Under the pieces are notes generated by a model that did no database searches, was not told the DNA's origin, and saw only the letters and a list, made by a program, of their open reading frames with translations. The translations under genes were made by a program, and so were the position numbers. From Phyllobacteriaceae bacterium (GTDB lineage: Bacteria > Pseudomonadota > Alphaproteobacteria > Rhizobiales > Rhizobiaceae), in contig PAPF01000013.1 in assembly GCA_002708825.1 (NCBI GenBank), positions 277,350-341,349 of the forward strand: a DNA stretch of 64,000 nucleotides. Reading direction: 5' to 3'. Positions within the stretch are counted from its first letter, which is position 1, and each line of letters starts with the position of its first letter. Shown here in pieces: positions 8,774 to 17,691 of this stretch.

Positions 8774-8808
8774 CGGTTATGACCTTTCCCGTAATCAGGA
8801 TTCCTGCC

Positions 8809-9831
8809 ATGTCCAATGCGCTTTCCCAACTGCTGGCCGAAAAGGGCGTCCTGCTCGCCGACGGCGCCACGGGCACAAACCTCTTCGCCATGGGCCTGGA
8901 ATCGGGCGATGCGCCGGAATTCTGGAACGCCGACCATCCCGACCGGATCACGAAACTGCACCAGGATTTCGTGGATGCCGGTTCCGACATCATCCTGACC
9001 AACTCCTTTGGCGGCACGCGCCAGCGCCTCAAGCTGCACAATGGCCAGGACCGTGTCCACGAACTCAACATGAAAGCCGCCCGGCTTGCCCGCGCCGTGG
9101 CCGACAAGGCGCCGCGCAAGGTCATCGTCGCCGGGTCAGTCGGCCCGACGGGCGAGTTGCTTCAGCCATTGGGCGCCCTCACCCATGACGAGGCCGTGGC
9201 ATCCTTTGCCGAGCAGATGCAGGGCCTCAAGGACGGCGGCGCCGATGTCGCATGGATCGAGACCATGAGCGCGCCAGAGGAAATCCGCGCGGCCGTGGAA
9301 GCCGCCAACCGGATCGGCCTGCCCTATGTCTATACCGGCTCCTTCGACACTGCCGGACGCACCATGATGGGACTGCATCCCAGGGACATCCACCATGTCG
9401 CCGATGGCCTTGGCGATGCTCCGGTGGCGGTAGGCGCCAATTGCGGCGTCGGCGCGTCAGACATGCTGTCCACCCTGCTCGACATGTCGGGCGCCGAACC
9501 CGGCGCCGCCATCGTCGTCAAGGCCAATTGCGGCATTCCCGAATTCAAGGGCACGGAAATCGTCTATTCCGGCACCCCGGAGCTGATGGCCGAATATGCC
9601 CGCCTCGCCATGGATGCCGGCGCACGGATCATCGGCGGCTGCTGCGGCACGCGTTGCGAACACCTTGCAGCGATGCGTCAGGCGATCGACACCCACGCCC
9701 CGGCGAAACGCCCGACCATCGAGGAGATCGTCGAGAAGGTCGGCCCGATGCGCAACAAGCAGGCCGATGCCAGCGGCGCGGGAACGGGCGACAGCGGCGG
9801 GCGCGAACGGCGCGGCCGGCGGCGCGGCTGA
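8809..9831 (+). CDS. bmt: Homocysteine S-methyltransferase (betaine--homocysteine methyltransferase family)
   Basis: 340 residues from the ATG at 8809, which has ATCAGGA 8 bases upstream; the in-frame ATG at 8779 is less favoured. The TIM-barrel family features are present: 'LADGATGTNLF' at the start, 'SGDAPEFWN', and the three zinc-binding cysteines Cys212 (GANCGVG) and Cys278-Cys279 (GGCCGT) that activate homocysteine. The enzyme moves a methyl group onto homocysteine to make methionine, either from betaine or, as the homocysteine module of a split MetH, from a methyl-corrinoid protein. The C-terminus ends in an Arg/Gly-rich tail (Arg332-339) like those of three partners in the 17.7-27.4 kb island. 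The shared operator with 24455 argues for the methionine-cycle role. Confidence 0.85.
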   Translation: MSNALSQLLAEKGVLLADGATGTNLFAMGLESGDAPEFWNADHPDRITKLHQDFVDAGSDIILTNSFGGTRQRLKLHNGQDRVHELNMKAARLARAVADKAPRKVIVAGSVGPTGELLQPLGALTHDEAVASFAEQMQGLKDGGADVAWIETMSAPEEIRAAVEAANRIGLPYVYTGSFDTAGRTMMGLHPRDIHHVADGLGDAPVAVGANCGVGASDMLSTLLDMSGAEPGAAIVVKANCGIPEFKGTEIVYSGTPELMAEYARLAMDAGARIIGGCCGTRCEHLAAMRQAIDTHAPAKRPTIEEIVEKVGPMRNKQADASGAGTGDSGGRERRGRRRG

Positions 9832-9873
9832 AGGCTTTCCGGCTGCCGGCCTGCGCCTGGCCAGCCATTTTCA

Positions 9874-9911
9874 TATGCCAATTTCACATCCGCAAATTGT
9901 TCATTGGCATA
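9874..9911. promoter_or_regulatory. Nested inverted repeats upstream of the TAXI/TRAP operon
   Basis: TATGCCAAT (9874-9882) and ATTGGCATA (9903-9911) are perfect 9-bp arms 20 bases apart. Nested within is CAATTT (9879-9884) / AAATTG (9894-9899), including the octamer GCAAATTG (9892-9899) that also appears in the MttB/corrinoid divergent promoter (19512-19540). The site is 81 bases before the TAXI gene start, a typical operator distance. The regulator is unknown. Confidence 0.5.
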
Positions 9912-9991
9912 ACGGAGCGTCTGGACAGACCGGCACGAATGACTAACCTCTCCGCGAAAGCCGCAATAAGGCGGCGATGGGAGGTTTGATC

Positions 9992-10924
9992 ATGAAACTC
10001 GCGAAATCACTGCTTGGACTCTTGGCGGCGGCGACGCTGGCCTCATCCCCCGCCCTCGCCGAGGACCGCATCTCGATCGGCACCGGCGGCACGGGCGGGC
10101 TTTTCTATGTCATCGGCGCGGGCATGGCTGAAATCATCAACAAGCACATGGAAGGAGCCACGGCCCGCGCGGAAGTGACCGGCGCCTCCGTGGAAAACAT
10201 CCGCCGCGTGGCCGCCGACCAGCTCACCTTCGGCTTCTCATCCGCCTCAACGCTCTATGAGGCCACGAAGGGCGAAGGCCCGTTTGCCGACGGTGCCCTG
10301 CCGATGGCCGCGATGGCCTATCTCTATCCGGCCGTCATGCAGATCGCCACGCTGGAAGGCACGGGAATCAAGACACTCGACGACCTGGCCGGCAAGCGCA
10401 TAAGCCTTGGCCCGCCCGGATCGAACTCCGCTGTCCTGTGCATGCGCATCCTGCAGGAAAAGGGCGTCTTCGATCAGGGCAATGCCCAGTTCCTGTCCTA
10501 CACCGAAGGCACCAAGGCGCTGGTCGACGGCAATGTCGATGCCGCCTGCGTGCTGGCCGGCGCACCGGTCGCAGCGCTGATCGACCTCGATGCCAAGGCC
10601 GACATGGTGATGATTCCCGTCGATGAAGCCACGATGACGGCGCTGGTGGAGAAATATCCCTTCTACCAGCCCTTCGAAATCAAGGCCGGCACCTATTCCG
10701 ACCAGAAGGAGCCTGTCGCCGTCGTGAACGACCCGGCGACCCTCTTTGCCAAGGCAAGCGCGGATACCGGACTGATCGAGCGCATCACGGCAACGATCTT
10801 CACCAACCTGGAGGAACTGCACGCCGTCCACCCGGCCGCAAGGCGCATACTCCGGGAAACGGCCACCAATGTGCCAGTGGACCTGCATGCCGGGGCCAAG
10901 GCCTGGTATGACGCCAATCCCTGA
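9992..10924 (+). CDS. TAXI-family TRAP transporter solute-binding protein
   Basis: 310 residues from the ATG at 9992, with GGGAGG upstream; an ATG five codons earlier is possible. A Sec signal peptide (MKLAKSLLGLLAAATLASSPALA) precedes the family hallmark 'ISIGTGGTGGLFYVIGAGMAEIIN'; 'LDDLAGKRISLGPPGSNSA' is also characteristic. It binds a substrate in the periplasm and delivers it to the fused permease encoded 12 bases downstream. TAXI systems commonly carry dicarboxylates or amino acids such as glutamate, but the substrate cannot be assigned here. Confidence 0.9.
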   Translation: MKLAKSLLGLLAAATLASSPALAEDRISIGTGGTGGLFYVIGAGMAEIINKHMEGATARAEVTGASVENIRRVAADQLTFGFSSASTLYEATKGEGPFADGALPMAAMAYLYPAVMQIATLEGTGIKTLDDLAGKRISLGPPGSNSAVLCMRILQEKGVFDQGNAQFLSYTEGTKALVDGNVDAACVLAGAPVAALIDLDAKADMVMIPVDEATMTALVEKYPFYQPFEIKAGTYSDQKEPVAVVNDPATLFAKASADTGLIERITATIFTNLEELHAVHPAARRILRETATNVPVDLHAGAKAWYDANP

Positions 10925-10936
10925 CCGGACAGGACC

Positions 10937-12880
10937 ATGCTGAAGCAATGGATCGGGCGGATCGCGCTGGATGGCGCGGTTCGCGAAAACAGGGCGGAGA
11001 CGGCCATTGTCTCCGCCCTTTTTGTCATCCTCGCCGTGGCCGTCACGGCGCTGGTGATCTACGGCGCCTATTTCGGACTGATCACGGCGCTCATCCTGCG
11101 ATCCGTCTTCTTCTCGCTGGCCGCCTCGGCCGGCCTGCTCTGGTGCGCGCTGAGAATCCGGCTCCTTCCCGTTGCAATCGGGCTCTATGCCCTTGCCGGC
11201 CTGGTGCTCGTCCCGGGCTACCACCTTCAGCAGTCCTATTTCGACATCATCATGCGCGGTGCCATGGCGACACCGCCCGACCTCTGGCTGTTCGTCATCC
11301 TGATGGCCGCGATCCTCATCCTGACGCGCCTGACGCTGGGATGGGCGCTCGTCCTGCTCGTCCTCGCCGCCCTGGCCTACGCATGGTTCGGCGATCTCAT
11401 CCCCGGCAAATACGGACACGGCGGCTACGACCTGCGCCGCCTGACATCCACGCTGATGCTCTCCACCGAGGGCATCTACGGCCTGCCCATGGGCGTGGCG
11501 GTGGAATACATCTTCCTCTTCGCCCTGTTCGGCGGCGTGCTGATGCGCATCGGCGCCGGCGAGGTCTTCGTCGACATCGCGCGCGGCCTGACCGGGCGCG
11601 TCCAGGGCGGACCCGGCCTTTCGGCGGCCCTTTCAAGCGCGCTGCTCGGCACGATCAACGGTTCCGCCGTGGCCAATGTGGTCACCACCGGCACATTTAC
11701 AATTCCCTTGATGAAGAAGGCCGGCTACACGCCGCGCCTGGCCGGCGCCATCGAGGCCGCCGCTTCGTCGGCCGGACAGATCCTGCCCCCGGTGATGGGC
11801 GCGGCCGCCTTCCTGATGGCCGAAATCCTCGGCGTGCCCTATGGCCAGATCGCGCTGGCCGCGCTCGTGCCCGGCCTGCTCTACGTGCTCGCACTGATGA
11901 TCGCGGTGCGCCTGGAGGCCGGCCGCCTGAACCTCCAGCGCGATCCGGGCGCCGGTCTGGTCTTGCTCATCGCCACGCTGAAGACACGCGGCTATCTCCT
12001 GGCGCCGCTGGTGGGTCTCATCGCCCTGCTTGTCGCGGGCTACACACCCACGCGCGCCGCCGTCATCTGCATCGTCATTGCACTGGCGCTGTCGCCGTGG
12101 AAGAAGGAAACGCGCGTCGGCCTCACCGATCTCCTGCTCATCTGCCGAGACACGCTTGTTGCAACCCTGCCGATCATCGTCGCGGTTGCCGCGGCCGGTG
12201 TGATCATCGGCGTGCTCAACCTGACCGGACTGGCGCTCATGATGTCCGGCATGATCCTGGAAGCCGGGGAAGGCTCGATCTGGCTGATCCTGGTGCTGAC
12301 CGCGCTGGCATCCTTCGTGCTCGGCATGGGCCTGCCGACATCGGCCGCCTACCTCCTTCTGGCCGTTCTCGTCGCACCCGCGCTGACGCGCCTCGGAGTC
12401 GAGCCGATCGTCGGCCACATGTTCATCTTCTACTACGGCCTTGTCTCCGCCATCACGCCGCCGGTCGCGCTTGCCGCCTATGCCGCGGCATCCATATCGG
12501 GTGCCGGGGCCAACGAGACGGCTGTGGAATCCATCCGCCTGGGCTTCGTTAAGCTGCTGGCGCCCTTCCTCTTCGTCACCATGCCGGGCCTGCTCATGAT
12601 CGGCGCTCCGGGCGAAATCGCCGCATCCGTCGTCCTGGCCGCCGCCGGCCTGTCCGCCCTGACCGTCGCCTTTGCCGGATGGCTCTGGCGGCCGATGACG
12701 GGATGGGAACGCATCGTCCTTGCGGCGGGCGGGCTTGCCATGCTGTGGCCTGCCCCGGTTGCCGACCTTGACGCGCCGGTCCTCGCCACCCGTTTCGCCG
12801 GGGCGGTGCTGGCGGGCTGGATCGTGGCGCGCTGCGCCCGGTCCGCGGCCGGGACTAGCGCAGGACCGGCACGTCGGTGA
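10937..12880 (+). CDS. TRAP transporter permease, fused small and large subunits
   Basis: 647 residues, nearly all hydrophobic, the standard length of the fused 4TM/12TM TRAP permease that pairs with TAXI proteins. Recognisable large-subunit segments include 'GGVLMRIGAGEVFVDIARGLTGRVQGGPGLSAALSSALLGTINGSA' in part (residues ~190-240), 'AAASSAGQILPPVMGAAAFLMAE' and 'FYYGLVSAITPPVALAAYAAA'. It uses a sodium or proton gradient to import the bound solute across the inner membrane. The last 26 bases overlap the converging gene at 12855-13292, leaving no room for a terminator between them. Confidence 0.9.
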   Translation: MLKQWIGRIALDGAVRENRAETAIVSALFVILAVAVTALVIYGAYFGLITALILRSVFFSLAASAGLLWCALRIRLLPVAIGLYALAGLVLVPGYHLQQSYFDIIMRGAMATPPDLWLFVILMAAILILTRLTLGWALVLLVLAALAYAWFGDLIPGKYGHGGYDLRRLTSTLMLSTEGIYGLPMGVAVEYIFLFALFGGVLMRIGAGEVFVDIARGLTGRVQGGPGLSAALSSALLGTINGSAVANVVTTGTFTIPLMKKAGYTPRLAGAIEAAASSAGQILPPVMGAAAFLMAEILGVPYGQIALAALVPGLLYVLALMIAVRLEAGRLNLQRDPGAGLVLLIATLKTRGYLLAPLVGLIALLVAGYTPTRAAVICIVIALALSPWKKETRVGLTDLLLICRDTLVATLPIIVAVAAAGVIIGVLNLTGLALMMSGMILEAGEGSIWLILVLTALASFVLGMGLPTSAAYLLLAVLVAPALTRLGVEPIVGHMFIFYYGLVSAITPPVALAAYAAASISGAGANETAVESIRLGFVKLLAPFLFVTMPGLLMIGAPGEIAASVVLAAAGLSALTVAFAGWLWRPMTGWERIVLAAGGLAMLWPAPVADLDAPVLATRFAGAVLAGWIVARCARSAAGTSAGPARR

Positions 12881-13292
12881 ATTCGTGCAGCATTTCCTTG
12901 CCGCAGACCACGCGAACAGCCTTGTAGGCCTCCTGGCCCGGCAGGATCACGCTGACACGAGCGGTGGTGATCACCTGCGCCGCGATATCGTTGAGCGGCG
13001 GCCGTGCCTCCAGCACCACCATCTGTGTTGGCGGAAAGGACCGCGTCGACGGTCCCTCACGCAGGCTGAGGGCAAATCCGGGCGTCGGCATCGAAACGCT
13101 TCCGCGCACATGCAGCATCAGGCGGTCGCCCGAATAGGGCGTGCGCGCGAGCCAGGCCTCCCAGTCCTGCGAGGAAACGACCGGACAGAGATCGTCCTGG
13201 GCCATGGCGTCGGTCGCTCCGGTCGCGGCAAGCAGGCCGCCGGCCAGTCCTGCGGCAAGAATTGAACGCCTGTTGATTGCGCTTCGGTTCAT
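12855..13292 (-). CDS. Secreted protein of unknown function
   Basis: 145 residues. The N-terminus 'MNRSAINRRSILAAGLAGGLLAATGATDAMAQ' resembles a signal peptide with an RR motif (Tat-like or Sec), cleaved near residue 32. The mature part (~113 residues) has two cysteines (DLCPVV and VVCGKE) that could form a disulfide and a beta-rich look. It lies 84 bases downstream of the VWA gene on the same strand with a hairpin between. No family is recognised. Confidence 0.7.
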   Translation of the reverse strand: MNRSAINRRSILAAGLAGGLLAATGATDAMAQDDLCPVVSSQDWEAWLARTPYSGDRLMLHVRGSVSMPTPGFALSLREGPSTRSFPPTQMVVLEARPPLNDIAAQVITTARVSVILPGQEAYKAVRVVCGKEMLHEFTDVPVLR

Positions 13293-13338
13293 GATCCTTC
13301 TTCCTTTTCGGTCAAGTCCGGTTGTTGCGGATAGAGCC

Positions 13339-13369
13339 GGACCCGGCGCGCCACTGGCAAGCCGGGTCC
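13339..13369 (-). terminator. GC-rich hairpin after the VWA gene
   Basis: GGACCCGGC (13339-13347) and GCCGGGTCC (13361-13369) form a perfect 9-bp stem with a 13-base loop, 8 bases beyond the VWA stop codon. There is no T-run on the minus strand after it, so it may be a weak terminator, an attenuator or an mRNA 3' stabiliser ahead of the gene at 12855-13292. Confidence 0.4.
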
Positions 13370-13376
13370 TCTCATG

Positions 13377-15398
13377 TCACCTCGTCTGGTCAAGCGAACT
13401 GGCGATCTGCACCAGGCGCAGGAATTCGGACCGGTAGCCGAAGGGGTCATCGCCACGCGCCCCTGCAGCCAGCGCCGCAATGGCGTCCCAGCCGGTATCG
13501 GCCACCTGCCCGGTCTTGCGCAGCTTCTGGCCGAACCCCGCCACGGCGACCGAGAAGCGCAGGTCGTCCGGCGCCTGTTCGAGCGAGGCGATCTCGTTTT
13601 CCGGCGTCACCGGCTGCGTGATCAGTTCCGACGTGTCGCTGTCGGGCTGCTTGTAGCGGATCTTGACGAAACCATACTCCTCGCCTCCGCCTCCGGCCGC
13701 CGTATCGGCCGGTGCGGTCTGGTAGCGCAGGTCGTCGATCTGCTGCGCCGGGCTGCCCTTGGGCGTGATTTCGTAGATCGCCGTGACCGAATGGCCGGAG
13801 CCGATGTCGCCGGCATCCTTGCGGTCGTCGTTGAAGTCCTCCCGGTTCAGCGCCCGCGTCTCGTAGCCGATCAGCCGGTATTCCGCGACGGTCGCCGGAT
13901 TGAACTCCACCTGGATCTTCACGTCCTTGGCAATCGGGAACAGGGTCGACGTCGCCTCTTCGACAAGGGTCTTCTGCGCTTCGCCGAGCGTGTCGATATA
14001 GGCTGCGGTGCCATTGCCGTTCTGCGCCAGGACCTGCATCAGTTGGTCATTGTAATTGCCCTGGCCAAAGCCAAAGACCGACAGGAACACGCCTTTCTCG
14101 CGCTTGTCCTCGATCATGGTCTTGAGTGCGTCATCCGATGACGGCCCGACATTGAAATCGCCGTCGGTCGCCAGCATGACGCGATTGACCCCGCCTTCGA
14201 CGAAATTCTGCTCGGCCAGCCGGTAGGCCGTCTCGATTCCTGCCGCGCCCGCCGTGGAACCGCCCGCCCCCAGTCCGTCGATGGCCGCCAGGATCTTCGC
14301 CTTGTCCGAGGCCGCCGTCGGCTCCAGTACCACGCCCGCCGAACCGGCATAGGTGACGATGGAGACGGTGTCATTGGCATCGAGCCTGTCGAGCAGCAGC
14401 CGGAACGACGTCTTGAGCAGCGGCAGCTTGTCGGGCGCGTTCATGGAGCCCGACGTGTCGATGAGGAAGACCAGATTGGCCCTGGGCCGCGCTTCCGGCT
14501 GCACGTCATAGCCCTTGATCGCGATGTGCATCAGCTTGCGATGCTCGTTCCAGGGCGAAGGAACAACCGTGACGGTCGGCTTGAACGGCTGTTCCGGGTT
14601 GCCGGCAACCGGCCAGTCATAGGGGAAGTAGTTGATGAGTTCCTCCACCCGCACGGTCTCCGGCGCCGGCAGCCGCCCGGCATTCAGCTGCGAGCGGACA
14701 AAGGCATAGGAGGACGTGTCGACATCGATGGAGAACGTCGATACCGGGCTTTCCAGGACAGCGCGCACCGGGTTGCTGTCGAAGGCTTCCACCCGGTCGC
14801 GATTTTCCATCGACGGCAGCGGTGCATGATCCGGGCGCGCCGGAAGTCCCGCAACCGGACGCTGCGGCGACTGCGCGAACTGGCGCTTTGCCATCACCGC
14901 GCCGTTGCCGGCGCCCTGCAGGGTCATCATGGGTGCGGGAGGAAGGGGATCGGCGGCGGTCCGGGCGTCGCCGCCGGGGACAGCCGCCCTGGAACGGGCT
15001 TCATCGGCCTGAACGGCTGCTTCCGGCTCTGCCTGCGGCGCACCGGAATCCATGCTCATCAAGCCGCCCGGACCGCCGGGCTGCTGCTGCACCAGCGGCG
15101 AGGTTTCCATCATCTGCCAGGCGAAATAGCCGCCGAACGGCAGCACGAGGATGGCGGCGGCGATCGGGCCGGCAAGGGTCTTGGGCGTCATGAGATGTCT
15201 CCATGCTCCGGTTGCAATGGAGATGAGACGTCCGTGGCCCGCCGATCCTTGGGGCGTTGCCGTCATTTTCTTGTCCGTTCCGGCTTCCCCGGCATCGAAG
15301 GCATCCATGGCGGCCAGCAAGGCACGCTCGCGCGCATCGGCGCGCGGCGCCTCGCGGCCGCTTGAGGTCAGTTGTTTCAGCTTGTCGTCACCGGTCAT
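13377..15398 (-). CDS. VWA-domain membrane protein with putative N-terminal anti-sigma region (YfbK-like)
   Basis: 673 residues from the ATG at 15398, with GAGGAGA upstream and 2 bases after the sigma-factor stop. Residues ~1-75 are cytosolic and helical, followed by one membrane helix (GPIAAAILVLPFGGYFAWQMM). The periplasmic part carries the YfbK-type region (NPVRAVLESPVSTFSIDVDTSSYAFVRS) and a von Willebrand A domain with an intact metal-adhesion motif DTSGSM; the remainder resembles the DUF3520-type C-terminus. Such proteins commonly follow ECF sigma factors, so the N-terminal segment is probably a membrane-bound anti-sigma domain. Operon with the sigma factor is certain from spacing; the anti-sigma role is inferred. 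Confidence 0.8.
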   Translation of the reverse strand: MTGDDKLKQLTSSGREAPRADARERALLAAMDAFDAGEAGTDKKMTATPQGSAGHGRLISIATGAWRHLMTPKTLAGPIAAAILVLPFGGYFAWQMMETSPLVQQQPGGPGGLMSMDSGAPQAEPEAAVQADEARSRAAVPGGDARTAADPLPPAPMMTLQGAGNGAVMAKRQFAQSPQRPVAGLPARPDHAPLPSMENRDRVEAFDSNPVRAVLESPVSTFSIDVDTSSYAFVRSQLNAGRLPAPETVRVEELINYFPYDWPVAGNPEQPFKPTVTVVPSPWNEHRKLMHIAIKGYDVQPEARPRANLVFLIDTSGSMNAPDKLPLLKTSFRLLLDRLDANDTVSIVTYAGSAGVVLEPTAASDKAKILAAIDGLGAGGSTAGAAGIETAYRLAEQNFVEGGVNRVMLATDGDFNVGPSSDDALKTMIEDKREKGVFLSVFGFGQGNYNDQLMQVLAQNGNGTAAYIDTLGEAQKTLVEEATSTLFPIAKDVKIQVEFNPATVAEYRLIGYETRALNREDFNDDRKDAGDIGSGHSVTAIYEITPKGSPAQQIDDLRYQTAPADTAAGGGGEEYGFVKIRYKQPDSDTSELITQPVTPENEIASLEQAPDDLRFSVAVAGFGQKLRKTGQVADTGWDAIAALAAGARGDDPFGYRSEFLRLVQIASSLDQTR

Positions 15399-15400
15399 GG

Positions 15401-15979
15401 TCACGTCTCCTCGCCCGGCCACAACAGCGCGGCCAGGCGTTTCTTCGCATCATGGATATGCCAGGAAACCGTGGCTTCCTTGCAATCGAGAATCCGGGCT
15501 GCCTCCGCGTGGCTGAGTTCCTCCGCATAGACCAGCAGCACCGCTTCCCGCGTCTTTTCGGACAATTCCCGCACCGCGGCCCAGAGCGCCTGCGTCTCGT
15601 CTTCCGGCGGCCAGTCGTCCGCGCCCGGCTGGTGGTCGATCAGCGCCTGCACCGCCATTTCCCTGGCCCGCCGTGCATCGCGCTGGACGGCACGGTGATG
15701 ATCCCGCGCGGCATTGATCGTCATGCGGTAAAGCCAGGTGGTAAAGGCCGATTCGCCACGAAAGCCGCGGATTGCCTGCCCGAGCTTCACGCAGACGGTC
15801 TGCGCGATGTCCTCCGCGTCCTGGCGGTTTCCCGCCCAGCGCAGCGCCACCCGATGGATCATGTCGTAGTGATCGTTGACGAGCCGGGCGAAGGCCGCGC
15901 GGTCACCGCCCGCCGCCGCCAGCGCCGTCCTGTTCACCTCGCAACCGTGTCCGGTCTCATCGCTCATCGCATGCATCAT
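15401..15979 (-). CDS. ECF-type RNA polymerase sigma factor
   Basis: 192 residues from 15979, or 188 from the ATG at 15967; neither has a clear ribosome-binding site. Region 2 (ARLVNDHYDMIHRVALRWAGNRQDAEDIAQTVCVKL ... FTTWLYRMTINAARD, in parts) and region 4 (LSEKTREAVLLVYAEELSHAEAARILDCKEATVSWHIHDAKKRL, in parts) are both intact, with no extra domains. It would direct transcription of an unknown regulon under control of the membrane protein encoded 2 bases downstream. The signal is unknown. Confidence 0.88.
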   Translation of the reverse strand: MMHAMSDETGHGCEVNRTALAAAGGDRAAFARLVNDHYDMIHRVALRWAGNRQDAEDIAQTVCVKLGQAIRGFRGESAFTTWLYRMTINAARDHHRAVQRDARRAREMAVQALIDHQPGADDWPPEDETQALWAAVRELSEKTREAVLLVYAEELSHAEAARILDCKEATVSWHIHDAKKRLAALLWPGEET

Positions 15980-16033
15980 CGACCATTGGACGGCGCAGGC
16001 AAGGCGATCCTTGGGTGCATCGTGAAAAAAGGC

Positions 16034-16726
16034 CTATTCGCGAAGAAAGGCTGCCTGGTGAAAACGCTGCTGGGCAGCGGCGTAGCGCCAGGAAGCGCCT
16101 GCCGGGCAGGCATTGCGTGCCAGGCAGCCCTGGTCCCGGCAGGCAAACCCCGCCGGCGAACGGGCATGGGCCTTGCAGGCCGCCGCATCGAAGCCGGCAG
16201 GATCATAGGCCTGAACAGGACAGGCCGTCAGGCAGGGCTTCGCATCGCAGGCATCGCAGGGATGCCGCGCGGGCTTGGGCGAAAACATGTCCAGCGCCTC
16301 GCCAAACAGGAGCGCGCCGCGATAGGCATGCCACAGGCCGAACACGGGATGCATCAGAAGGCCGAGCGGTGAAGGGCGAAGCCCCTCCGCCCGCATGGCC
16401 CATTGCTGGAACGGCAGATAGGGCGGATCGGACGGGAAGACGGCACGGGCACCGAAACGTTCGGCCACATCGCCGATGACCGCCTTTGACCAGGCATCGA
16501 GCGGATCGGCCGGATCGGTCTCTTGCCGCTGTCGCCATGCATTGAACGGTTCCCGGATCGAACCGCCACCATGACCGATGAGCAGGACACTGCGCGCCGG
16601 CAATCCGTCCGGCCCGGCAGGCGCGGCATCGGACGCCGCGAAGTCGAACCCGCCGCGTGGCATCAGCCCGTGGGGCGCAAGCATGGCGGCTATGTCGCCG
16701 GTTGTGGTTCGGACTGCCGCCGACAC
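16034..16726 (-). CDS. 4Fe-4S cluster protein
   Basis: 230 residues with a GTG start at 16726, four bases after the stop of the upstream hydrolase gene. The C-terminal half has the cysteine pattern CDACDAKPCLTACPVQAYD followed by a second set 'CKAHARSPAGFACRDQGC' and 'RNACP', consistent with two [4Fe-4S] clusters. The N-terminal half contains 'LLIGHGGGSIREPFNAW' and resembles the substrate-side half of small epoxyqueuosine-reductase-like or reductive-dehalogenase-like proteins, without a B12 motif that I can see. The electron-transfer partner is unknown. Confidence 0.7.
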   Translation of the reverse strand: MSAAVRTTTGDIAAMLAPHGLMPRGGFDFAASDAAPAGPDGLPARSVLLIGHGGGSIREPFNAWRQRQETDPADPLDAWSKAVIGDVAERFGARAVFPSDPPYLPFQQWAMRAEGLRPSPLGLLMHPVFGLWHAYRGALLFGEALDMFSPKPARHPCDACDAKPCLTACPVQAYDPAGFDAAACKAHARSPAGFACRDQGCLARNACPAGASWRYAAAQQRFHQAAFLRE

Positions 16727-16730
16727 CCTC

Positions 16731-17465
16731 TCAGCCTTTCAGCGTTTCCTCGAAGAGGGTGAGCAGGCGTTTCCAATGCCGCTCCGCGCCAGCCTCGTCG
16801 TAGACGGCATGGTCGGGAACGCACCAGCCGTGCCGGCAACCCGGATAGTTTTCCATCGTGTAGTCGACGCCTGCCTCGCGGAAGACCTGCGCGAAGCGCG
16901 CCGACTGCTCCGGCGGGAAACTGCCGTCATCGCCCGCGACGCCCACATGAATCCGCCCCCTGATGCCGCCGGCATGAAGATGGGGACTGTCGGGAATGTC
17001 ACCGGCAAGATTGCCACCATGCCAGCTTGCCGCTGCCGCGACGCGATCCGGATAATAGGCCGCCGCGTTCAGTGCCCGCGCGCCGCCCATGCAGTAACCG
17101 GTCACGCCGACCGGTCCGTCCAGTCCCTCGCCATCGAGCGCCGCGAGGAAATGCGCCGTGTCCTCGATCGTCATGGCCTGGCTTGTCTGCGCCAGCATGG
17201 ATTTGAGCAACGGTCCGCGTTCGGGATCGGAAAAGGTCGTCCTGGCATTGAAGGGCGAGCGGTCCTCGCAGCGATACAGCAGGTCGGGCAGCAGCACCGC
17301 ATAGCCCTCGCCCACCAGCCGCCCGGCCATGGCATCCAGCGCGGGGCGCGGGCCGAAGGCATCCATGTACAGGAGCACGCTTGCCGATGCGTCCCCTTCC
17401 GGCAGGAACAGCTTTGCCGGACACGTACCCGCGCCGGTGGTGATCGACAGGGTTTTCAGATGCAT
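16731..17465 (-). CDS. Dienelactone hydrolase family protein
   Basis: 244 residues, the usual length for the family. The alpha/beta-hydrolase core shows the nucleophile elbow GYCMGG with cysteine as nucleophile (as in true dienelactone hydrolase), an acid in 'GVAGDDGSFP' and the histidine in 'YPGCRHGWC'. It is followed after 4 bases by the 4Fe-4S gene, so the two are cotranscribed. The real substrate could be a lactone or ester of an aromatic-degradation or xenobiotic pathway; no lower-pathway genes adjoin it. Confidence 0.8.
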   Translation of the reverse strand: MHLKTLSITTGAGTCPAKLFLPEGDASASVLLYMDAFGPRPALDAMAGRLVGEGYAVLLPDLLYRCEDRSPFNARTTFSDPERGPLLKSMLAQTSQAMTIEDTAHFLAALDGEGLDGPVGVTGYCMGGARALNAAAYYPDRVAAAASWHGGNLAGDIPDSPHLHAGGIRGRIHVGVAGDDGSFPPEQSARFAQVFREAGVDYTMENYPGCRHGWCVPDHAVYDEAGAERHWKRLLTLFEETLKG

Positions 17466-17492
17466 GGAGTTCTCCGTTCACGCGCAGCTGGA

Positions 17493-17514
17493 ACGCCCGG
17501 CCTGCGCCGGGCGT
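17493..17514 (-). terminator. GC hairpin between the MttB-family and hydrolase genes
   Basis: ACGCCCGGC (17493-17501) and GCCGGGCGT (17506-17514) form a 9-bp stem with a 4-base CTGC loop, 28 bases before the hydrolase start. It could terminate the upstream MttB transcript or fold in the hydrolase leader. No T-run follows. Confidence 0.4.
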
Positions 17515-17691
17515 GCGAAGCCTAGTGGTTTTCGCCCTTGTGTCAAAGGCGATACCGGAGAGCAATTGGGGAAGCGCTGCGGTGACAGCGCCGGCTCAAA
17601 CGCCGCCATCGCCGCGAACGGGCCTGCGCCAGACATCATCGTGGATCAGGGACGCGACGCGTGACCGGCCGGAGACTTCGGCCTCATCCTT

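Noticed and set aside
7204-9060. A 618-codon minus-strand frame opposite the TPR and homocysteine methyltransferase genes.
   Set aside because: Both plus-strand genes carry clear motifs and ribosome-binding sites; the antisense frame has none.
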